A DNA stretch of 64,000 nucleotides, taken from the NCBI GenBank assembly GCA_021030905.1, contig JAGFMI010000001.1, positions 992,001-1,056,000 of the forward strand. Direction: 5' to 3'. Numbering within the stretch: the stretch's first letter is position 1; each line of letters opens with the position of its first letter. This document shows, one piece after another, positions 57,170 through 64,000 of the stretch. This DNA is from Pyrenula massariospora. Its lineage: Eukaryota > Ascomycota > Eurotiomycetes > Pyrenulales > Pyrenulaceae. The notes below the pieces were generated by a model. That model was not told the origin of the DNA and did no database searches. It worked only from the letters and a program-made list of their open reading frames with translations. The position numbers and the translations under genes were made by a program.

Positions 57170-59139
57170 ATGACCGCAATCTCAGCAGGCCCGGCAATGG
57201 AGCTACCGCCTCCAAAGGATCTCTCTCATCTATGTTCTCGCGTGGCGCGAAATAGAAAGCCCAGTAGCATGAAAGCATTTTACAAATACTTCCTAATCCC
57301 TGGAATCGGAAACCTCGCTGGAGGTATGATAGATCGATGGAGGCGTGATCAACATCGTGCTCAAGTATACTAGGTCTTCCTCACCCATCCTACTTCCCCT
57401 ACGACACCCTCGAGGCTGCCAGCGCGCTTCCAAATCGCTTCAAGCCCACGCCCAATGATCCAGTGGACCCTCCAGAAGAACGCTTGAAGGAGACGCACAT
57501 TTCCGAAGGACCTGCGGCATCTCGTGTGCTTGTGCCCCATGAATCAACAGCCGCCAATCCATTGAAGAAAATTGACCTCAACAGCGCTTTGCAATATGGA
57601 ACAGCACAGGGATACCCGCCTCTCTATACATTCATTCGCCAGTTCACTCGACAGAATATGTACCCAAACTTCCAGTACCAGGGCGGCCCCGAGGTTATCC
57701 TTGACTGCGGTTCAACGGATGGCTTTTCTAAGGTGATTGAGATCTTCACAAATGTCTGGGATGAAGAACGGGATTGGATCCGTGAAAGAGAAGGCCTGCT
57801 TTGTGAAGAATTTGCTTATACCAATGCGCTCCAAGCAGCTACACCTCGTGGTCTTAACATCGTCCCAGTGAAGATTGATGACGAAGGCATGAAAGCCAGC
57901 GGTAAGGGTGGGTTGGAAGATGTTCTTGCGAGCTGGGACTTTAACAAGGGGAAGCGGCCACATATTATGTATACAGTAACGTGAGTCTTCCTTACCTTCT
58001 ACTTGGGCGAGATCAAAGCTTACTCTTGCAGAATGGGTCAAAATCCGACCTCAGGGCTTTTGTCCGTTCAAAGGCGCAGGGAGATATATACGCTATGTCA
58101 GAAATATGACATAGTCATCGTCGAGGATGATCCGTATTGGTATCTACAATATCCCTCCGCCAATCCTCTGTCTGTGAAGCATCGAGGAAAACCCGTCTCG
58201 CCCAATTTCTATGGTCCTGGCCACAATTACAACGCCGGCAAGAAGACGAGCGGTTTTGCCTTCCTTGACAGTCTTGTGCCCAGCTACATCAGCATGGACA
58301 CTGATGGTCGTGTTGTCCGCCTCGACACATTCTCGAAGACCGTTGCTCCTGGGTGTCGCCTTGGATGGATCACTGCTCAACCTGCGATCGTGGAACGAAT
58401 ATTACGTTCGACAGAAACATCGACGCAACAGCCTTCCGGTTTCGTGCAGTCCATGATCGCAGAGCTGATTATGGGTCCCCAGACTCCAGATGACGGTGGG
58501 AAGGGAGGTGCCAAAGATGGTTCAGGTTGGAATGTCGATGGCTGGGTGCGCTGGCTCGAAGGGCTTCGAGGGAACTATGAACGCCGCATGCAGACCATGT
58601 CGTCCATTTTGGAAGACGGCAAGTATTTGATTCGCCAGTCCCGACATCATAGCGTCTCGACAGACTCTGACTCCGAGACCGATGATTTTCAGGTTGTTTC
58701 GAAGACAAAGATGTATGACTTCGACTTCCCTATGGCGGGCATGTTCCTTTGGATGAGAATCTTTGTCCAAAGCCATCCGTTGTATAAGAAGGTGGAATCG
58801 GAGCGTTTGGCGCGCGCACTTTGGGTTTACATGACGATGCCTCCGTGTCTAGCCCTAATTTCACCGGGCACGATATTTTCGCCAACAGAAGAAATAGCAA
58901 AGGAGAAAGGTTGGCAATATTTCCGACTCTGTTTTGCAGCTATTGATGAAGATCTGTTGCGGGAGAAGACTGAGGGAATTACGACAGCCTTCAAGCATTT
59001 CTGGGAGATTAAGAAGACGAGCGAGATTGATGAGATTTTGAAGGATGAGGATGAAGGAAATGAAGCCAGTCAGTTACGTCCACTGGAGGGCGTGACTAAT
59101 ATGGGTCTCATTGAGGGCGGCATGGGGCATTTTTGTTAG
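57170..59139 (+). CDS. Aromatic amino-acid aminotransferase, Aro8-like (PLP fold type I)
   Basis: Transfers amino groups between aromatic (or 2-aminoadipate/kynurenine-type) amino acids and 2-oxoacids. Three exons, 57170-57323, 57374-57980 and 58032-59139, with introns of 50 and 51 nt, give about 622 residues. Motifs: GLPHPSYFPYDTLEAA near the N-terminus, QYGTAQGYPPL, DCGSTDGFSKV, MGQNPTSG, VEDDPYWYLQYP and the PLP-lysine segment RLDTFSKTVAPGCRLGW (Lys about 356). The C-terminus has FDFPMAGMFLWMRI and FRLCFA, where the Arg binds the substrate carboxylate. An acidic insert and tail (DSDSETDDF; LKDEDEGNE) make it somewhat longer than yeast Aro8. No defects are seen. Confidence 0.92.
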
Positions 59140-59530
59140 GCATGTATCCCTCGCGTCTTTGCATGTTGAGCATGAGGCAATGAAGTTTAACGAATACTCA
59201 CGTCCGATAGAGAAGTCCATTTTGAGGTTGGCTACCAGTTTTACTTTAGAACTGAGAAGAATTGCATATCTTGAGCACTGTCTGTGTCTAAGCATCTTGT
59301 AAGGAGTGAGTCGTCGTTTTCCCTTACGTTGTCAGAAACGCATCGCCTGCCATGCGTGTCTCAGATTCAGAGATGGGCAGGTTTACCGAATTGGCAAATT
59401 ACAAGAGATGCCCCGTGCACGGGGCCGCGACATGCTACCTCCTTCGCTGTCAGATTATCTTTCCTGTACAATACACTCTGAAAATCCATCTTCTTTGAAT
59501 TGCGTTGAGGTATCAGGTAGGTACCTAGTC
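59140..59530. other. Short intergenic
   Basis: The open frame of the next gene runs back to 59306 without a convincing start; otherwise nothing is seen. Confidence 0.4.
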
Positions 59531-60385
59531 ATGCCTCACAGTCTATCTAGAAATTCTTCCTACGCGCCGCGAACACCCTCAAATTATTCATCATCGCTCT
59601 CATCTACACAAGACCTCATATACAATGTTGACTCTCAGGAGTTGCGATTTCCCGGACTCAAAGACATACTTCTTGCCACTCTTATAGACCGTTTCTCTCA
59701 AACCGATTATGAAATATGCTACGCAGATTCTGTTGAAGTCGCCCGCGGTCAGAGTAACGGGCCTTGGCCGATGTTGCTTCCTGTTGCACACTCAGGAAAC
59801 GTTGCGGACTACAATGAAAAGATGCAGGACCATTTCCAAAAGGTCACTGAGGCGGCACATATTCACAAGTCTCAATCTGTGCCGTTGCGAGTCCTCAATA
59901 ATGCTATCGAGCATCTACGGCAGATCGAAGTCTGCACTGCACTGGAGGATTTAGACGCCGCCAAGGTCACAATTGCTCGCCAAACCAAAAATTTGGCCGA
60001 TGTCAACGCGTTGAACAGGGCTCACGCGCATCGTAGAGGAAAGTCGGTACGGAAGCTGGGCCAGGTGACTCGGCAATTGAAAATACTCCAAGCCAGATTT
60101 GATAGCCTGCTTAAGGTCGCCAAAAAGACTGAGGCGACGCTGAGAGAGCCGAGGGGGGGAAATTGGGGCCCGAATCCAGATCGGAACATGCCCAAGTCCC
60201 GCTATCTAGAGGACAGGATGACAGGGCCTGGCGCTGCCCTGGCAAAAAGGATGAGGAGAGCCCGTATCTCCCGAAAGATGAGGCCCACGACGCTGAGGAG
60301 CCATTGCGGACCACAAGCGACGAGCTTTCCGGTTTCCTTTGCGGTCCGTGATCATAATACGATTCAGGATGAAGAACACGAATAG
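59531..60385 (+). CDS. Unnamed coiled-coil family protein, member 2 of 3
   Basis: About 284 residues from the Met at 59531 (MPHSLSRNSSYAPRTPSN); this start is chosen because the conserved domain follows a short Ser-rich leader. The domain has ELRFPGLKDILLATLIDRFS, a CYADSVEV segment, NGPWPMLLPV, then EKMQDHFQKVTEAAHIHKS and SVPLRVLNNAIEHLRQIE, matching member 1 point for point. A basic helical region follows. The last 60 residues look irregular, and another frame over 60163-60351 looks equally protein-like, so the C-terminus may be affected by a frameshift. It is tandem with the third member 0.8 kb downstream. Confidence 0.7.
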   Translation: MPHSLSRNSSYAPRTPSNYSSSLSSTQDLIYNVDSQELRFPGLKDILLATLIDRFSQTDYEICYADSVEVARGQSNGPWPMLLPVAHSGNVADYNEKMQDHFQKVTEAAHIHKSQSVPLRVLNNAIEHLRQIEVCTALEDLDAAKVTIARQTKNLADVNALNRAHAHRRGKSVRKLGQVTRQLKILQARFDSLLKVAKKTEATLREPRGGNWGPNPDRNMPKSRYLEDRMTGPGAALAKRMRRARISRKMRPTTLRSHCGPQATSFPVSFAVRDHNTIQDEEHE

Positions 60386-61198
60386 AGGTTATACATCCAC
60401 CAAACTCAACAACACTTCGAGCTTTGATATGTTTGCACATATGCGTGCACGTCTAAAAGTGTCCCATTTTAGAATCCAAACTTGGTATTATCTCTTTGTA
60501 TAGTTGGCCACTTTAAGGGCGTGTTTGACGTTGCTATTGTCTCACTTCTGGAAATTGGTATATTTTTAGGCTCGTAAGCGCCTCTGTATGATAAGTGCTT
60601 CTGGGCCCTCCGTGCATTTCGATTGCATCACGAGCTGGTGTATGAAATGAATTACCTAGGTAGCAACTCGATCTGTTCAAAAAGGAGACGGAGGTGGAGA
60701 ATGGGAATTATTAGAGCATGCCGCCTATCTACTGAAACTTACGTTCGACATTTTGTGAGAGCACTTGATTTGATCGAGGACCAGAACGCTTCTCTAATCG
60801 CGATGAAAGCAGTACCTTCACAGCCTCTCTCATTTGTGTGAAAGACAAACGCGCGGCATGCTTCGTCAATAAAGGGAACGCGAGAATGACGCGAGGTCAC
60901 ATGACTTTTGATGGGACTTCGTTTCTTTGCAGGATACTATAGAAGAAGGATTAATTACCTCTGGCGGTTGCCAAATAGATAGCAAAAATCTGAATTTAGG
61001 AAAGGTCTACCGCGTCCAGCGCTTGCTCTCCAGACGCGTAGGAGCCTCAGGCGTTGTGATGCCTCGGAGTCTCCCAGCAACGCCTTCAACCAACACCACA
61101 TAATCACAAACAAATCATACGCTTTTCGCCATTTCACACACCTTTCTCGCGCTCTGCCTCATCAACTGCCCATGAAACGCCCTTGAAATTGCTTCAAT
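60386..61198. other. Intergenic
   Basis: No gene seen. A frame at 60623-60841 is unsupported. Confidence 0.4.
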
Positions 61199-61777
61199 AT
61201 GCCTCGTCGAAATTCCATGAGTACGATCGATGAAATTGAGAGAGAGTACGCAGGGTTCAAGGACGCCATGCTAAACTGCTTACGTGATGGGATCAGCAAA
61301 AAGCACTGGAATCGCTGCGTCAAGAAAAGCAAGAGTCATGTTCAGGCTAAAGCTACCGATCCTTGGCCTGATATATCCAATTGGAACACAACTGACGACG
61401 GTTCAGCGGAACTCAACATCTTGGAGGGTCACATTAACCACGTGCTGAGAACGGCAGACGAAGCACAGACACAGTCGGTACCTGTGCAGACGCTGAGATA
61501 TCTACCAAACTATGTTATGAGTCTCGATAGGCGTACGGAGATGTTGAAGAACGAGAAGAAAGCACTCAAGGGGGCGCTCCAGAGGGAGAAGGGGAAGCAG
61601 TATCTTATGAAGGTTCGGGCAAGGAAGAGAGCCCTTGAAGAAGAGCGCAAGCAAGTGAAGCCATCCCTATCTACGCCAATGCCCAGGATGAAAACCGAAG
61701 CCCCCGAGTTCAACCCGGTCCCTCCGCTTTTGCGGGTCAAGAGGGAGAGCACCGTGATCAAGATTGAAGACGACTGA
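61199..61777 (+). CDS. Unnamed coiled-coil family protein, member 3 of 3
   Basis: A single exon of 192 residues, MPRRNSMSTIDEIEREYAGF onward. It keeps the shared order: (A)GFKDAMLNCLRDGIS, a CVKKSKS segment, TDPWPDISNW, then NILEGHINHVLRTADEAQT and SVPVQTLRYLPNYV. A coiled coil rich in Lys/Glu/Arg follows, then a C-terminal RVKRESTVIKIEDD that resembles a SUMO-type acceptor or acidic tail. It is the shortest member and lacks the long basic region of member 1. Confidence 0.72.
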   Translation: MPRRNSMSTIDEIEREYAGFKDAMLNCLRDGISKKHWNRCVKKSKSHVQAKATDPWPDISNWNTTDDGSAELNILEGHINHVLRTADEAQTQSVPVQTLRYLPNYVMSLDRRTEMLKNEKKALKGALQREKGKQYLMKVRARKRALEEERKQVKPSLSTPMPRMKTEAPEFNPVPPLLRVKRESTVIKIEDD

Positions 61778-63407
61778 TGGATCGTTCGGTGTTATAGGCG
61801 TGCCGCTCCTTGGGCACACTCTGAAAATAAGTTCACCAGCCTTCAAGATAATCTCAATTCGATACTGACATTCAATAGACACTCGTGGCTACGATTGTGC
61901 TGGAGAGATGCGATGAGAAAGAGCACCTTGCATTGCTGTACTTCAGCCTCACCATCAAAGCGCCAGAAAAGACTACCCCTAAAACGCCGAAACTTGCTCG
62001 CCTCTACTTTGCAAGTTGATACAGAAATTAAAGACTTATTTCATGTCGGACTAACAGCACAGTCTGAGTCAGCGAGCGCATCGCCAACAATTTTCCATTC
62101 ACAAGTCAGTTTCTCCGTTTCCTTGCATTTCCCAAGTCCTGCTGACTCTTCACTAAGTGAGCAAAGCCGCGACGTCTACATCTCAAGCAAATTATTTAAA
62201 CCGAAGCTTGCGAATCATGCATCAATAAGATGTATCAAAGACACACTATCTACGGACTCTCAGAGCTGGGCAATCTTCAACGTGGGCGGTATTTTTGTAC
62301 AGTACCAAAAAATCGCTCGATAGCAATAACAATATCTGATGCAACCGTTTTTGACCATTTGCCGTTGTGACGCTTCTCAGCCTCTCGATATGCCTGTCGC
62401 TTTCTTCAAAGCAGAACTTCCGTCTTCGTGTCCCCTTGCCGTTCCATGAACCCAAAAAATCCCTGATCCTGATAGCTACTCCACCTCCCGCAAGTTCTTT
62501 TCAACAAGAAATTGGGAAAGCTCTGGCTTCCTTACATACCGCCATTTTCGTCTTTACCTTGATACCCTCTAGATCGTCACGCCTTGAAACCTCTTCCCCG
62601 CCCATTTCCTTCCAGTTTTGTCAGAGCCCTCATCCTCTCGGTCTCACCTCATAGTTAGAGCTAGCACAATTACATCGACGGACGCAAACACTCGGAGGCG
62701 GAGTTGTTGTTCGAATTGGAGTGCGGTACCGGGTGGAGGAGGGGAATAGGTGGGGCTTCTCCTTGGAGAGAACGAGGGATAGGAATTCACCAGGCTTGTT
62801 CGTTTTGGGGAAGAGATGGAACAGGGACTTGGGATTAATAATGAGTGTAGGAGGTTTTAAGAGCATCGCCTTCGAGGATTGCAGATAATAGGTGTATCGA
62901 GGCTCTCCATACGTGCAACTTTATCTCAATCTCATTCTCAAAAAGAGGTTTACAGCTTAGCCTAGGAGTAGCCGATGTCTGAATCACAAAATGTTTTTAA
63001 TTTGGAGAAGCTATCTAACTTCTAGAGGGCGCCATTGCTAGTGAATGCCAGGAGAAAGTATCTGACCGTGTTTGCAACGATCATAGGCAGCTGAACGAGA
63101 GAGCGCGCATAGCTATCCAGCCTAGATACCTTTCGTCCCTAATGCATTCATGACGCAGGATTTCCATTTGAATGATCTTCATAACTCCGTTACCACGTCG
63201 TAGCCATGCGCTCGCCCGGCCCGCTTGCAAGTGCGGAAATGGAAGTAACGTACAGTGGGAAATTTCAGGTTGGGAGTATTTGCGGACAAAGGTGTGATGG
63301 AAGGGTTCTCTGGAGACCGTCGCCAGCCGGGGCGTTGTCTCAGAGCGTAACATCGTTCGCCGCAATTCCCCGTATAGATCGATTTGCTGGCTGCCGAGTC
63401 AGTGTAT
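61778..63407. other. Gene-poor
   Basis: From about 61884 a plus-strand frame reads ATIVLERCDEKEHLALLYFS, which is protein-like and preceded by a possible acceptor (CAATAG), but no partner exon could be found. Frames at 62367-62654 and 62630-62866 are low-complexity and unsupported. Confidence 0.35.
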
Positions 63408-64000
63408 TTAGAACCACCCGTGGTTTCTCCTCATCCGGCTTTGGCGATGCTTCAAAAAGTGCGCGACGTGCTCGGCGCGTTTGCTTGGCTGAGGTGTGTC
63501 TGCAGTAACCACCATCGTTGCGGAGACTGTGACTTCTTCCTGCATGACAATCTCGTTGACGACCACGCCATTGGTCGTGTACACACTAGTCGCTATGGGC
63601 GAGGCCGGAGCGGCTGAGGAGACATCCGCGGAGGGAGTTATAGATGAACCGCTGGATGAGGAGGATTTCTCTGCAAAAACACCACCTCCGTACTGGTCCG
63701 TCGCCGTCGTTGATACCGGTGCGTACGTCAAGGTTGGCACTGCGGCAGAGGCAGATGAAGCAGGTGGCTGCTGGGACGCCGAAGCGCCTCCGGTGTCTGA
63801 GCTGGCATAGGCAGGACCAGATTGAACTTGAACATTGCCCGGCAAACCTTCACGGGGCCCTTGATAATTGACGTCTTTGATCTGATTGGGCATGTCGAAG
63901 GTGCATTGCGCGGCTTTGGAGTCGCTCTGGATATCAAACATGTGACAGTCTTGGATCATGCCACTTGGATTTGTACACGTGTTGACGGCAGCTTGAAGAA
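63408..64000 (-). CDS. DUF1996-domain secreted protein, C-terminal part, cut by the window edge
   Basis: The frame is open from the right edge down to the stop at 63408, and the true start lies outside the window. The end of the DUF1996 domain is visible: LQAAVNTCTNPSGMIQDC, MFDIQSDSKAAQCTF, then GPREGLPGNVQVQSGP. A long Ser/Ala/Thr-rich linker with VYTTNGVVVNEIVMQEEVTV follows, and a basic His/Arg C-terminus (EHVAHFLKHRQSRMRR). DUF1996 proteins are secreted fungal proteins, often with Ser/Thr-rich tails, of unclear function. No intron is seen in this part. Confidence 0.87.
   Translation of the reverse strand, partial: LQAAVNTCTNPSGMIQDCHMFDIQSDSKAAQCTFDMPNQIKDVNYQGPREGLPGNVQVQSGPAYASSDTGGASASQQPPASSASAAVPTLTYAPVSTTATDQYGGGVFAEKSSSSSGSSITPSADVSSAAPASPIATSVYTTNGVVVNEIVMQEEVTVSATMVVTADTPQPSKRAEHVAHFLKHRQSRMRRNHGWF

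Noticed and set aside
59936-59950. GCACTGCACTGG resembling the 20-base repeat
   Set aside because: It is inside a coding exon, lacks the TTTTAGCG half and is explained by chance.

Overview
The window is nuclear DNA of a filamentous ascomycete (Pezizomycotina). Evidence: many introns of about 46-80 nt with GT..AG ends and CTAAC/CTGAC-like branch sites; fungus-specific genes (Aur1 inositol-phosphorylceramide synthase, a GT2 synthase, an LCCL membrane protein, a DUF1996 protein); a fungal NLR with a DUF7708-type N-terminus; and a very AT-rich, gene-free island that looks like RIP. I cannot fix the class from sequence alone. All gene models below were built by hand from reading frames and splice signals.

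Layout. 1-4 kb: a probably decayed secreted zincin-type metallopeptidase gene (minus), then an AT-rich island. 5-6.4 kb: AUR1 (+). 7.7-10.7 kb: MSH2 (+) with two MluI cell-cycle boxes upstream. 13-14 kb: a kinase-like/IFI6-27 (ISG12) fusion (minus). 14.8-17.5 kb: GT2 synthase (minus). 20.3-20.8 kb: telomere-capping protein TEN1 (minus). 21.4-22.3 kb: ESCRT-III SNF7 (+). 23.8-24.6 kb: a broken HhH-GPD DNA-repair gene (minus). 26.2-29.9 kb: Rad5/HLTF-like SNF2 helicase with RING (minus), head-to-head with a NACHT NLR carrying four C2H2 fingers (30.4-33.9 kb, +). 37.9-38.7 kb: secreted protein (minus). 40.1-40.7 kb: Cys-rich hypothetical (minus). 41.3-42.9 kb: dysferlin-domain Spo73/Mug65-like protein (minus). 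43.8-44.7 kb: Gfd2/YDR514C-like nuclease-fold gene with a frameshift (+). 45.4 kb: tRNA-Ser-like sequence. 47.7-48.8 kb: member 1 of a three-member unnamed family. 53.1-53.6 kb: small secreted 8-Cys protein (+). 54.4-56.4 kb: LCCL membrane protein (minus). 57.2-59.1 kb: Aro8-like aminotransferase (+). 59.5-61.8 kb: family members 2 and 3 (+). 63.4 kb to the right edge: C-terminal part of a DUF1996 protein (minus).

The window mixes housekeeping genes (AUR1, MSH2, SNF7, TEN1, GT2, LCCL protein, aminotransferase) with accessory stretches (about 24-40 kb and 43-53 kb) that hold immune-type genes, broken genes and long gene-poor DNA. The most striking unexplained signal is a short dispersed repeat, core TACGCTAAAATTGCAGTGCA, present in 16 copies and one partial copy between 25.3 and 39.8 kb. 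It lies in orientation-sorted blocks that bracket the helicase-NLR pair in opposite orientation. No transposase, integrase or reverse-transcriptase gene was found to explain it.
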